Source: Streptomyces sp. A3M-1-3 (lineage in GTDB: Bacteria; Actinomycetota; Actinomycetes; Streptomycetales; Streptomycetaceae). Taken from it: DNA of 64,000 nucleotides. The notes under the pieces are model-generated. The model saw only the letters and a program-made list of their open reading frames with translations, did not search any database and was not told where the DNA came from. This document shows positions 43,495-51,975 of the stretch, piece by piece (position 1 is the stretch's first letter; each line of letters starts with the position of its first letter). The stretch covers positions 175,540 to 239,539 of the forward strand of contig NZ_JANAVP010000009.1 of assembly GCF_024213665.1 (NCBI RefSeq), given 5' to 3'. The translations under genes and the position numbers were made by a program.

Positions 43495-44859
43495 ATGACG
43501 GACACCACGGAAGGCAGCGCGGAGGGAAGCGCGACAGGAGGGGTGCCAGGAGAGGCGCCAGGGGGGAAAAAGGACACGGGAGGGATCATCTCCCCGCCGC
43601 GCGCCTCCAGCTGGAAATACATCGGTCCCGGCATTGTCGTGGCGGCGACGGGCGTCGGCGCCGGGGACCTCGTCGCGACGCTCATCGCGGGCAGCAAGTT
43701 CGGCTACACCCTCATGTGGGCCGCCGTCATCGGATGCCTCGTCAAGATCTCCCTCGCCGAGGCGGCCGGCCGCTGGCACCTCGCCACCGGCCGCACCCTC
43801 TTCGAGGGCTGGCACAGCATCGGCAGGTGGACCACGGTCTACTTCGCGATCTACGTCGTCATCTGGGGCTTCGTGTACGGCGCGACGGCGATGTCGTCCA
43901 GCGCCCTGCCCATCGTCGCGCTGTTCCCCGACGGGCCCGGCCTCAAGACCTGGGCGATCATCGCCGGCCTGATCGGGCTCGTCTTCGTCTGGTTCAACCA
44001 GTACGCCGTCTTCGAGAAGGTCATGACGCTGCTGATCGGCGTGATGTTCGTGGTCGTCGTGTACGTCGCGATCCGCGTCGGCCCCGACCTGGGCGCCACC
44101 CTCGCGGGCCTGGTCCCCGTCCTGCCGGACGGCTCCCTGCTCTACACCCTCGGGCTGATCGGCGGGGTGGGCGGCACCATCACCATGGCGGCGTACGGGT
44201 ACTGGGTGAACGCCAAGGGATGGACCAACTCCGGCTGGATGAAGGTGATGCGCCTGGACAACAGGGTCGCGTACATCACCACCGGCATCTTCGTCGTCGC
44301 CATGCTCATCGTCGGTGCCGAGCTGCTGCACTCCTCCGGTCTCGCGCTCACCAAGGGCGACCGGGGTCTGATCGACCTCGGCGTGATCCTCGAGGACCGC
44401 TACGGCACGGCCACCGCCAAGCTGTTCCTGATCGGCTTCTTCGCCACGTCCTTCTCCTCGCTCATCGGCGTCTGGCACGGCGTCAGCCTGATGTTCGCGG
44501 ACTTTGTGGAGCGGGTCCGGCGGGACCGCCGGGGCGTCCCCGTGGACCGGGGCACGGTGGAGGAGGTAGCGGCTGGTACGAAGGAGCGTTCGCTGCCCTT
44601 CCGGGCATATCTGCTCTGGCTGACGTTCCCGCCGATGGCCCTGCTCTGGCTGGACCAGCCCTTCGGCCTGGTCGTCGTCTACGGGGTACTGGGCGCCTTC
44701 TTCATGCCCTTCCTGGCGCTGACCCTGATCTGGCTGCTCAACTCCACCCGTACTCCGCCGGAATGGCGCAACGGCATCCTGAGCAACGTCATGCTCGCGG
44801 CGGCGGGCCTGCTGTTCATTGTCCTCTGCGTCCAGCAGGTACGGGAGCTTCCGTGGTGA
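43495..44859 (+). CDS. Nramp-like divalent-metal transporter with atypical TM1 and TM6 motifs
   Basis: 454 residues, ten or eleven membrane segments. Overall pattern is Nramp: YIGPGIVVAATGVGAGDLVA in TM1 and GLIGGVGGTITMAAYGYWVN in TM6, then FATSFSSLIGVWHGVSLMFA. However, the usual TM1 DPGN is replaced by GAGD and the TM6 MPH by a glycine-rich TMAAYGYW, so classical Mn/Fe coordination is absent. It belongs to the Nramp-related subgroup whose substrate is uncertain (Mg, Al or other). The ATG chosen (43495) has GGCCGGAG directly before it; a later start is possible. Confidence 0.85.
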   Translation: MTDTTEGSAEGSATGGVPGEAPGGKKDTGGIISPPRASSWKYIGPGIVVAATGVGAGDLVATLIAGSKFGYTLMWAAVIGCLVKISLAEAAGRWHLATGRTLFEGWHSIGRWTTVYFAIYVVIWGFVYGATAMSSSALPIVALFPDGPGLKTWAIIAGLIGLVFVWFNQYAVFEKVMTLLIGVMFVVVVYVAIRVGPDLGATLAGLVPVLPDGSLLYTLGLIGGVGGTITMAAYGYWVNAKGWTNSGWMKVMRLDNRVAYITTGIFVVAMLIVGAELLHSSGLALTKGDRGLIDLGVILEDRYGTATAKLFLIGFFATSFSSLIGVWHGVSLMFADFVERVRRDRRGVPVDRGTVEEVAAGTKERSLPFRAYLLWLTFPPMALLWLDQPFGLVVVYGVLGAFFMPFLALTLIWLLNSTRTPPEWRNGILSNVMLAAAGLLFIVLCVQQVRELPW

Positions 44860-45904
44860 CCGGCACGCCATAGGCGACGCGGGACAGATCCTCGGCACTG
44901 GGCAGCAGCGCGCGCATCTCCTCGGGCAGGGCGGCGTACGTACTGATGGCGAGTGGGGCGTTGTTGCTCTGCAGGGCGTACTCCGCCATGCCCGGATGCC
45001 GGCTCTTCGCGATGAGAATCCCGAGCGTGGGGTCGTCACGCTCCTTGTCGCGGACCAGGTCGTCGACGACGGTGACGTAGAAGCCGAGCTTGCCGATGTG
45101 CTCGGGCTCGGCCTTCGTGGTCTTGAGCTCGATCACGACGTACCGGTGCAGCCTGCAGTGATAGAAGAGCAGGTCGATCCGGTACTCCTGGTCGCCGACC
45201 TTGATGGGGTACTGGCGTCCCACGAACGCGAAGCCGACTCCCAGCTCGGTGAGGAACTGGACGAGGTTGGCGACGAGGGCATCCTCGAGGTCGCGCTCCG
45301 AGTGATCCTTGGTGAGCCGGGTGAAGTCGAGGTGGTACGGATCCTTGACCACCTCGGTAGCCGCTGCGGACTGCTCCGGCAAGGTGACGTCGAAATTGTT
45401 GGCCGCGGCGCCCTGGGTGAGGTGAAGCCGGCCGAGGATCTCGGTGTCGAGCCGGTTCCTCGACCAGCCGAAGTGGACGGCGTGCTGGGCGTAGAAATCC
45501 AGCTCGAAGCGGGTCTTGCACTTGTCCATCAGGAGCTGGAGGTGGCCCCAGGGCAATTGGCCAGCAACTTGCTGGCCAATTGACTCCGGCCAGAGCCGGG
45601 CCATCTGCTGCATGTACTTCAGGTTGGTGCGCGAGAAGCCCCGCTGGTTCGGGAACGCCGTCCTGAGCTCCACCGACACCCGATCGATGACCTTGGCGCC
45701 CCACCCCTCCCTCTCCCGTCGATCCAGCAGCGTCCGGCCGATGTCCCAGTACATGCAGATCATCTCTGTATTGACCTTGAGCTGGGCGCGGACGTGCGCC
45801 TGGCTGACGATCGCTTTGAGGTCGTCGATCAACTCAAAGAAGCCTGTCGGCAGTTCGCCGGCGGGTGCGGGGAGGGCGGGCTTGGCCGCATGTGCGTCTG
45901 TCAC
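44816..45904 (-). CDS. DUF1016/YhcG-family PDDEXK nuclease-domain protein
   Basis: 362 residues from GTG 45904. N-terminal DUF1016 helical domain (FFELIDDLKAIVSQAHVRAQ, MICMYWDIGRTLLDRRERE, and GFSRTNLKYMQQMARLWP) and a C-terminal PD-(D/E)XK nuclease domain with YRIDLLFYHCRLHRYVVIEL then K (Asp ... Glu-x-Lys). Such proteins are frequent in defence islands and near mobile DNA; activity is not well defined. Its stop lies inside the 3' end of the Nramp gene on the other strand (44-bp tail overlap). The start has no clear ribosome site. Confidence 0.9.
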   Translation of the reverse strand: MTDAHAAKPALPAPAGELPTGFFELIDDLKAIVSQAHVRAQLKVNTEMICMYWDIGRTLLDRREREGWGAKVIDRVSVELRTAFPNQRGFSRTNLKYMQQMARLWPESIGQQVAGQLPWGHLQLLMDKCKTRFELDFYAQHAVHFGWSRNRLDTEILGRLHLTQGAAANNFDVTLPEQSAAATEVVKDPYHLDFTRLTKDHSERDLEDALVANLVQFLTELGVGFAFVGRQYPIKVGDQEYRIDLLFYHCRLHRYVVIELKTTKAEPEHIGKLGFYVTVVDDLVRDKERDDPTLGILIAKSRHPGMAEYALQSNNAPLAISTYAALPEEMRALLPSAEDLSRVAYGVPVTTEAPVPAGRRGQ

Positions 45905-46009
45905 ATGCACACATTCACACGGGTGCGCTCGGCCGTCGCTGTCCGTAATGGATCTTTCCGCCATACGAGTGAAGTCGGGGTCCGCGGGCTGACGCGGTCG
46001 CACGCTCGG

Positions 46010-46037
46010 CAGCGCCGCCGGGGGAGCGGCGGCGCTG
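46010..46037 (-). terminator. Terminator after the chitinase remnant
   Basis: 10-bp perfect stem CAGCGCCGCC / GGCGGCGCTG around an 8-nt loop, 14 nt past the remnant's stop codon; evidently the original chitinase terminator. Confidence 0.75.
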
Positions 46038-46050
46038 CTGTGTGCGGGGG

Positions 46051-46323
46051 TTACGGGAGGTTGTGGACGTGCGGTCCGACCGCGTTGGACCAGGCGTTGC
46101 CCGCCTTCGCGTCCCAGTTCGTGGACCAGGTCATCGCGCCGCGCAGGCCCGGGTAGGTCTTGGCCGGCTTGAACGATCCGCAGTTCGTGCCGCGGGCCAG
46201 GCAGTCCAGCGCGTTGTTCACGACGGACGGGGAGACATAGCCGCTGCCCGCCCGGCTCGGTGAGGCCGGCAGGCCGAGTCCGACCTGCGACGGGGCGAGG
46301 CTCCGTTGTTGAAGTTCTGCCAT
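46051..46323 (-). pseudogene. 3' remnant of a GH18-type chitinase gene
   Basis: Reads LAPSQVGLGLPASPSRAGSG, YVSPSVVNNALDCLARGTNC and GAMTWSTNWDAKAGNAWSNA to a natural stop. This is the last third of the catalytic domain of Streptomyces chitinases; signal peptide, substrate domain and the DxxDxDxE active site are missing. Homology ends about 46300, next to the right end of the TnpB element, so insertion of that element plus later loss of the left part explains it. Confidence 0.82.
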
Positions 46324-46364
46324 TGACGATTCTCTCCCGGCTGGAGCCGGAAGATTCCCTTCGG

Positions 46365-47651
46365 CTACGAGTAAGTGGCCGGTTGGGTTTCACGCGTCCG
46401 CCTCCGCTGGTGGGCGGGACTCGGCACCGTGCGGCGCCTGCGCGTGCTGTTGATGTCCGAGCCACCCGTCCGGCGGGCTCGGGCCTCGATCTCCACCGAG
46501 GCATTGTGGTCCGCGTCGTCCTCGTGCCCGCAGCGCACACAAGCGAACAACCTGCCGCAGCCCTTGCGGGATTCCGGATCAACTCTCCCGCATGCCGCGC
46601 AGGTCTGCGAGGTTTGAAATGGCGGCACTGTGCGCAGCTCGGAGCCGTACAGGCGGCATTTATAGTCCAGTTGTCGCCTGCGTTCACCGGGGCAGTTGTC
46701 CAGGACCGAGCGGTTGAGTCCGGCCTTGGCCCGCACTTTGCGGCCTGGTTGTTGGGGGGTGCCTTTGGCGCTGGCGGTCATACTGGTCACGCGTAGGTCC
46801 TCGATACCGACGAAGCCGTGATTTTTGGCGAGATCGGTGGTGAGCTGGTGCGTGAAGTCCTGGCGCCGGTTGGCTTCCCGGGTCTTCAGTTTCGCGATCT
46901 GTGCGATGGTGCGGCGCAGCCGGTTGCCGTACTTGCCTGCGTTCTGTTTCTTGGCGTGGGTGAGCTGGCGGGCCTTGCGCTGCTCCAGGTGACGCAGTCG
47001 GGCCCGCTCGTGGTCGGTCAGGCCCGGGGGTTTGATGCGCGGCTTGGTCTCGGTGGACACATACGCGGAGGCGGCCACGCCGAAGTCGACGCCGCAGCCC
47101 GGCTTGCCGTTCGGTGCCGCCGCCTTGATCCCGGTCGCGACGCCGAAGGCGATGTGCCAGCTGGCCCCGTCCCGGGAGACGGTGGCGTTGCGGATGGTGC
47201 CGCCGAGCGGCCGAGAGAGGCGGAAGCGAACCCAGCCCAGTTTTGGCAGGCGCACCTCGGCCCAGTGTCGATTCAGCTTGCGCACCACGACCGCCTGCCC
47301 CGGCAGCGGGATGGACAGACGGCTCCCCCGCTTCTTGAACGCCGGGAATTTCGCCGCGTGTTCGGGATTGAAGAAGTTGTCGTATGCCGCGTCCAGACGC
47401 CGCAGTACCTGCTGGCCGGCCTGTGCGGGCAGCTCGGCCAGCCAGGCCAGCTCGCTCTCGGCGCGAGCTTCGGTGAGATACCGGCACTGCTCCACAGCCC
47501 GGACCGTCCGACCGCGCTGCTCATACACATGGACGCGCTGCGCGAGGGCCACATTCCATAGGGCGCGTGCCTTATGCCCCCACCCGGTCAGGACCTGCTC
47601 CTGATCCACCGTGGGATACAACCGGTACCGGCGCCCCATGTCTGCCTTCAC
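46365..47651 (-). CDS. tnpB: TnpB, RNA-guided RuvC endonuclease of an IS605-type element
   Basis: 428 residues. OrfB-type helix-turn-helix N-terminus (RYRLYPTVDQEQVLTGWGHK), split RuvC nuclease with Asp189 in GVDFGVAASAYV, Glu284 in GIEDLRVTSM and Asp381 in DDADHNAS, and a zinc finger (Cys351, 354, 371, 374: TCAACG ... CVRCG). All catalytic residues are present, so the nuclease may be active. In related elements the guiding RNA overlaps the tnpB 3' end and extends through the right end; here that would be minus strand about 46500 down to 46325. Start GTG 47651, or ATG 47639. Confidence 0.93.
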   Translation of the reverse strand: MKADMGRRYRLYPTVDQEQVLTGWGHKARALWNVALAQRVHVYEQRGRTVRAVEQCRYLTEARAESELAWLAELPAQAGQQVLRRLDAAYDNFFNPEHAAKFPAFKKRGSRLSIPLPGQAVVVRKLNRHWAEVRLPKLGWVRFRLSRPLGGTIRNATVSRDGASWHIAFGVATGIKAAAPNGKPGCGVDFGVAASAYVSTETKPRIKPPGLTDHERARLRHLEQRKARQLTHAKKQNAGKYGNRLRRTIAQIAKLKTREANRRQDFTHQLTTDLAKNHGFVGIEDLRVTSMTASAKGTPQQPGRKVRAKAGLNRSVLDNCPGERRRQLDYKCRLYGSELRTVPPFQTSQTCAACGRVDPESRKGCGRLFACVRCGHEDDADHNASVEIEARARRTGGSDINSTRRRRTVPSPAHQRRRTRETQPATYS

Positions 47652-47722
47652 GTGCCGGAATTTAGCATTGGTTTACGGCTGATGCGACCCGGATTCGGAC
47701 AGGAAACCCCTGTGCTTTCCTG

Positions 47723-47797
47723 ATGCACGCACACTTGGTCTTCGTGACCAGATACCGGCGTAACGTGTTCACCGATGTTCATCTCACCCGCCTGGAA
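47723..47797 (+). pseudogene. 5' scrap of IS200/IS605 transposase TnpA
   Basis: Reads HAHLVFVTRYRRNVFTDVHL and then TRLE, the conserved beginning of Y1 transposases (TnpA_REP1/IS200 type). The HUH motif and catalytic Tyr are missing; after codon 25 the frame enters unrelated sequence. Confidence 0.75.
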
Positions 47798-48239
47798 GTC
47801 CCGCTCGACGGCCGGTTCGTGCGCCTGACCGTCGCGGAGATGGGGTGGAGGCGTGGGCCGCAGGCAAGTGGTGGCGCCGACCGCTGATCGGGTGCTGACG
47901 CGGGAGGGCAGTCAGGTGGATGTCGACCGGACGGAGGACGGGACATCGCGGGCCTCCCCGCTGCATACCGCCCCTCACCCTCTGTGGATCACGTTCGCAC
48001 CGACCGTTATGCCGACCCTGCGTGTATATGGCCGTCGACCCCCGGCCAAGATCGCGTGAATACCGCAAAGTTGGGGGTTCTCCCTGCGTAAGACACGGAT
48101 AAAGTGCAGGTGCAGGAGGACACCGCTGGGGCGACGGCGACGGCGACGGCGACGGCGGCGCGACCCGAGCCGACCCGACCACCGGCGCAGGTGTTCCCCT
48201 GATGGGCAGCGCCGCGACTACTTCCGGGGGGAACGAGAC
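47798..48239. other. Gene-free stretch before the tad locus
   Basis: About 440 bp without a supported gene. Four exact GGCGAC copies lie at 48130-48153, about 90 bp before the first tad-locus gene. The segment around 47798-47870 (a frame reading VPLDGRFVRLTVAEMGW) may be a scrap of another gene fused to the TnpA remnant. The tad operon promoter should lie here but no clear -35/-10 pair is seen. Confidence 0.4.
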
Positions 48240-49094
48240 GTGCCGATCGCGATAGCCGTCACCAGTGCCGATCTGGTGCTGCCTCCCCAGGACCCGCACA
48301 CGCCCCTGGCCGCCGTACTCAAGTCCCCCGACAAGCTGCCTCTCGAAGGCTCGCTCGCCGAAATGAACTCCCTGCTCGAACAGCACGGGTATGTGGTCGC
48401 CCTCTACCCGGCCGCACTCCCGGCGGCCGTTTCGCAACGACTGCACACCGTCCGCTGCATTCTGGAGAGCGACCGCGTCGCACTGCTGGAACTCGATCTC
48501 CCGCCGCTCGGAATCGCTTTGCTCGTACGGCAGTTGAGGCAGCTGTCGATCTGCGACTTCAGCCCCGGAGTAATCGCCTCCGCGGCCCGGCTGCTCTCGC
48601 ACTACATCTACGCCGGCGCACTGCTCGGCTCGGTCGCCCGACTCGACCGCGTACCGGTCAGTCTCAAGTCCCACGCCAAGTCCTGGGTGCCCGGATCCCA
48701 GTTCGCCGTACTGGCCAATCCCACCCCCCAGCTGATCAAGCTGGGCGGCCCGGCCGCCGGCGTCCTCACAGGACCCGAATTCGGTACGCATCTGCTGTTC
48801 GCGCAGGGTCAGCTCCAGTCCGACTGGGTCACGGAGACGCTCGCCCCCGCCTGGCAGGTCCAGGGCGTACAGGAGACCCTGCTCCCCGCCGACTCGGCGG
48901 GCTGGTGGGCGACGCCCCGGCTGATCGAGTTCGCGGCGGCGATCCCCGACATCTCGGTCCTCTACCAGCTGGTGTCGTCCGTCAGGCGCGAGAAGTGCCG
49001 CTGGTGCGGTCTCGAACTCATAGGAGACCGCTGCGGGTTCTGCTCCTCACCACTTGCCCCGCCGCAGCCCCTGCCCGCCGTGAAATCGAGGTAG
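48240..49094 (+). CDS. Conserved protein of unknown function with C-terminal zinc ribbon, start of tad locus
   Basis: 284 residues from GTG 48240, preceded by GGGGGG. A mixed alpha/beta body (TLAAVLKSPDKL-like repeat, LLELDLPPLGIALLVRQLRQ) and a C-terminal ribbon KCRWCGLELIGDRCGFCSS. No enzyme motif recognised. It precedes cpaB with an 8-nt gap and so belongs to the pilus operon by position; a structural or regulatory role in pilus assembly is only inferred. Confidence 0.75.
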   Translation: MPIAIAVTSADLVLPPQDPHTPLAAVLKSPDKLPLEGSLAEMNSLLEQHGYVVALYPAALPAAVSQRLHTVRCILESDRVALLELDLPPLGIALLVRQLRQLSICDFSPGVIASAARLLSHYIYAGALLGSVARLDRVPVSLKSHAKSWVPGSQFAVLANPTPQLIKLGGPAAGVLTGPEFGTHLLFAQGQLQSDWVTETLAPAWQVQGVQETLLPADSAGWWATPRLIEFAAAIPDISVLYQLVSSVRREKCRWCGLELIGDRCGFCSSPLAPPQPLPAVKSR

Positions 49095-49102
49095 TCCGGT
49101 CC

Positions 49103-49813
49103 ATGAACTCACGCCAGCGCCGCGGCATCATCCTGCTGCTCCTGTCGGTCCTCTGCGCCTTCGGCGCATTCGCCGGCGTTCTCTCGGTGATCAGCGATGT
49201 GAATTCGAAGGTCGGACCCGAGGTGTCCGCGTACCGGCTGAAGAGCGACATCCCGGCGTACGACAGTCTGGAGGAAGGGCAGTTCGAGAAAATCCGGATG
49301 CCCAAGCGGTGGCTTTCCGCGAATGCCGTGACCGACCTTTCCGTCGTCAACGGGAAGATCGCCGTCACCCCCCTGAAGAAGGGCTCCCTGCTCCAGACGG
49401 ACATGATCGTCAAGGAGCCCGAACTCAAGGCGGGCGAGCAGGAAATCGCCATCATGATCGACGCGGCGACCGGAGTGGCAGGCAAGATCAGACCGGGCAA
49501 CAAGGTCAACATCCTCGCCACCTTCCCGGGCGAGAAGGAGGGCCTGCCGTCCCGTTCGGTGATCATCGTGGCCAACGCCCGGGTCGTCGACGTCGGCCGG
49601 CTCACGCCTCTGGAGCCCGGCGACAGCGACCGGCGCCGCCAGCAGGCCACCGAGGCGGTGCCGATCACCTTCGCCCTCCCCACCAAGGACGTCCAGCGGG
49701 TCGCGTACGCGGAGTCCTTCGCCGAGCACGTGCGCCTCGCCCTGCTGGCCCCGGGATCGGACACCTCGCTCCTCCCGGGCGAACGCACCTACACCCTTGA
49801 CGGGGACAAGTGA
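49103..49813 (+). CDS. cpaB: Flp pilus assembly protein CpaB/RcpC
   Basis: 236 residues from ATG 49103. One N-terminal membrane segment (GIILLLLSVLCAFGAFAGVL) and an outside domain with the SAF fold (AYRLKSDIPAYDSLEEGQFE) followed by the RcpC-type region (GAGEQEIAIMIDA-like EQEIAIMIDAATGVAGKIRP). CpaB couples pilus to the envelope. Seven bases before TadZ. Confidence 0.88.
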   Translation: MNSRQRRGIILLLLSVLCAFGAFAGVLSVISDVNSKVGPEVSAYRLKSDIPAYDSLEEGQFEKIRMPKRWLSANAVTDLSVVNGKIAVTPLKKGSLLQTDMIVKEPELKAGEQEIAIMIDAATGVAGKIRPGNKVNILATFPGEKEGLPSRSVIIVANARVVDVGRLTPLEPGDSDRRRQQATEAVPITFALPTKDVQRVAYAESFAEHVRLALLAPGSDTSLLPGERTYTLDGDK

Positions 49814-49820
49814 GGCTCGG

Positions 49821-51101
49821 ATGACCACTCGCATCCTCCCGGCCGTCGGTGACCCCGACGCCGCCCGGTCCATCACCACCCTCCTCAGCCAGCTCCCGAA
49901 CGCCGAGCCGGCCGCACCCGTCGCCGACTCCACCTCACTGCTCGACACCCTCGCCCGGCTGGCCGGGGAGTCGATCGACGAACTGCCCGAGGTTGTACTC
50001 GTACACGAGCGGATCGGTCCGGTCCCGGCCCTGGAGCTGATCCGGGAGGTGGCCCTCCGCTTCCCGGCGGTCGGCGTCGTACTCGTCACCACGGATGCCG
50101 GCCCCGCTGTGTTCTCCGCCGCCATGGACTCCGGTGCCCGCGGCCTGATCGGCCTGCCGCTGTCGTACGAGGAACTGGCCGCCCGGGTCCAGGCCGCCGC
50201 CCAGTGGTCCGTCGGCGTACGCCGCCACCTCGGCAAGGGCGGTGACGTCTTCACCGGCCCCGGCGGCACCGTGGTCACCGTCACCGGCGCCAAGGGCGGG
50301 GTCGGCACGACCTTCGCCTCCGTACACCTGGCCCTCGCCGCCCAGGCGTCGGGCCGGCGCGTGGCGCTGGTGGACATGGACCTCCAGGCGGGCGACGTCG
50401 CCTCGTACCTGGATGTGCAGTTCCGCCGCTCGATCGCCGACCTCGCCGGCATCCAGGACATCTCGCCGCGGGTGCTCCAGGACGCGGTGTACGACCACAC
50501 GACGGGGCTCGCGCTGCTGCTCGCGCCCGGCGAGGGCGAACGCGGCGAGGAGGTCAACGACCGGGCCGCCCGCCAGATCGTCAGCGCGGTGCGCAACCGC
50601 TACGAGGTCGTGGTCGTCGACTGCGGCACCCAGATGAACGGCGCGAACGCCGCGGCGATCGAGATGGCCGACGTGGCGGTACTGGTGACCACGCCGGACG
50701 TGGTGGCGGTGCGGGCCGCCAAGCGGATGGTGCGCATGTGGGAGCGGCTCCAGGTGCGCAAGGCGGAGGAGACCGTGACCGTGGTCAACCGCTACACGAG
50801 GAACACCGAGATCCAGCCTTCCCTGATCGAGAAGATCACCAAGACCCGGGTGGCGCGTACCCCCGTACCGGCGAACTTCAAGGAACTCCAGGCGGTGGTC
50901 GACGCCGGCCGCGTGCAGGACCTTGACAGCAAGAGCGTGGTGAAGCAGGCGCTGTGGGGGCTGGCCGGGGAGCTGGGCCTGGTAAAGGTGCCCGAAGGGC
51001 CGGAGAAGTCAGGCAAGTTCCGCAATGACCGGGGCTCGATCGGCATCCGGCGGCGCGGGGCCGGCAGCGCCCCGGCAGGACCGAGGAGGCGAACCGAGTG
51101 A
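49821..51101 (+). CDS. tadZ: TadZ/CpaE, receiver-like and ParA-type ATPase
   Basis: 426 residues. N-terminal receiver-like domain without the usual phosphoryl Asp pair (VGVVLVTTDAGPAVFSAAMD) and a C-terminal ParA/MinD ATPase with deviant Walker A VTGAKGGVGTTFASVHLA, DMDLQAGDVASYLD and YEVVVVDCGTQMNG. TadZ places the pilus machine at the cell pole or septum. ATG 49821 follows GAGG. GTGA overlap with the next gene. Confidence 0.9.
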   Translation: MTTRILPAVGDPDAARSITTLLSQLPNAEPAAPVADSTSLLDTLARLAGESIDELPEVVLVHERIGPVPALELIREVALRFPAVGVVLVTTDAGPAVFSAAMDSGARGLIGLPLSYEELAARVQAAAQWSVGVRRHLGKGGDVFTGPGGTVVTVTGAKGGVGTTFASVHLALAAQASGRRVALVDMDLQAGDVASYLDVQFRRSIADLAGIQDISPRVLQDAVYDHTTGLALLLAPGEGERGEEVNDRAARQIVSAVRNRYEVVVVDCGTQMNGANAAAIEMADVAVLVTTPDVVAVRAAKRMVRMWERLQVRKAEETVTVVNRYTRNTEIQPSLIEKITKTRVARTPVPANFKELQAVVDAGRVQDLDSKSVVKQALWGLAGELGLVKVPEGPEKSGKFRNDRGSIGIRRRGAGSAPAGPRRRTE

Positions 51102-51469
51102 GGGACGTACGAACCGACCGGCGATTGCGCTCCGACCGAGGTCAGACCGCAATCGAGTTCGTGGGAGTCACACCGCTGATCATCTTCATGCTGGTGGTGC
51201 TGTGGCAGTGCGCACTGATCGGCTACACCTTCAGCCTCGCGGGCAACGCGGCGGACATGGGGGCTCGGGCCGGTGCGGTGGGGGACGACTGCGGGGCGGC
51301 CATGGCGGAGGATCTGCCGGACGCCTGGGACATCGAAGGCGGCTGCGAGGAGGCCGGCGGCATCGTCAGGGCGAGGGCCACGCTCCACGTCCCCGTGCTG
51401 GTACCAGGGGTACTCAACTTCCCGATGGCCGTGGAGGGCGAGGCGGGCGCTGCGAAGGAGACGCCATGA
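51098..51469 (+). CDS. TadE-like pseudopilin
   Basis: 123 residues. Basic leader, then RGQTAIEFVGVTPLIIFMLV with the E at +5 after a G^Q-type prepilin cleavage site and a hydrophobic helix, as in TadE/TadG pseudopilins; the rest is a small outside domain with two cysteines (DDCGAA, GGCEEA). GTG overlaps the TadZ stop. Confidence 0.85.
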   Translation: MRDVRTDRRLRSDRGQTAIEFVGVTPLIIFMLVVLWQCALIGYTFSLAGNAADMGARAGAVGDDCGAAMAEDLPDAWDIEGGCEEAGGIVRARATLHVPVLVPGVLNFPMAVEGEAGAAKETP

Positions 51470-51873
51470 GCGGAAGCAGGAAGGCGGGCCGGGAGCGCAG
51501 TCGGGCGGGCCGGGAGCGCGGTCGGGCGGGCCGGGAGCGCGGTCAGGTGGCCATCGAGTACGTGGGGTTCATCCCGCTGCTGCTGATCGTCGCGCTGATC
51601 GCCATCCAGGTCGGTATCGCGGGCTACGCCATGTCGCAGGCGAGCACGGCGGCCAGAACCGCGGCCCGCGTGGCCGGCCAGGACGATCCGGCGGCCGATC
51701 CGGAAGCGGCCGGAAAGGCGGCGATCAGCGGTTGGCTGGCGGACGGGACCGAGCTGGAGGGCGGAGCGTTCGGCGACGAGGCCACGTACACGGCCACCGT
51801 CCAGATCCCGTCGCTCATCCCGATGTTCGACTTCGGAGCCGCCAAGCGATCGTCCACGATGCCCCGCGACTGA
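51466..51873 (+). CDS. TadE-like pseudopilin with repeated basic leader
   Basis: 135 residues, ATGA overlap with the previous gene. The leader holds three copies of AGRERSR-type heptads (AGRERSR, AGRERGR, AGRERGQ), encoded by an exact-length 21-bp DNA repeat at 51484-51546, ending in the prepilin-like RGQVAIEYVGFIPLLLIVAL. Outside domain after residue 65. The long arginine leader is unusual and probably still expanding or contracting. Confidence 0.85.
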   Translation: MSGSRKAGRERSRAGRERGRAGRERGQVAIEYVGFIPLLLIVALIAIQVGIAGYAMSQASTAARTAARVAGQDDPAADPEAAGKAAISGWLADGTELEGGAFGDEATYTATVQIPSLIPMFDFGAAKRSSTMPRD

Positions 51874-51903
51874 ACAGCGCGCCAGTGCGCCCAGTACCGC
51901 CAG

Positions 51904-51946
51904 AACGAGTAACGAGAACGAGAACGAGACCGAGAACGAGAACGAG
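51904..51946. repeat. AACGAG hexanucleotide repeat between pseudopilin and cpaF
   Basis: Six AACGAG copies and one ACCGAG, almost contiguous, followed by GTCCGAGGAGTG copies (51950-51970) that include the cpaF ribosome site GAGGAG. It lies in the only sizeable gap (102 bp) in the upstream part of the locus. Confidence 0.85.
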
Positions 51947-51975
51947 GGAATCCGAGGAGTCCGAGGAGTGCACCC

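Larger units (their letters stand above)
46324..47797. mobile_element. IS200/IS605-family element, TnpB intact and TnpA degenerate
   Basis: Contains tnpB (minus) and a scrap of divergent tnpA (plus). At the tnpB 3' end is a subterminal palindrome, CCGGCTGGAGCCGG (about 46337-46350), typical of IS605 right ends, lying between the tnpB stop and the chitinase remnant. The left end is uncertain because tnpA is truncated into unrelated sequence near 47797. Without TnpA the element cannot transpose on its own. Confidence 0.75.

Noticed and set aside
43039..45039. 666-codon antisense frame over the Nramp gene
   Set aside because: Shadow frame with low-complexity acidic composition, opposite clear membrane segments.
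47784..48791. 335-codon minus-strand frame opposite the zinc-ribbon gene
   Set aside because: No recognisable domain, and codon pattern supports the plus-strand gene.
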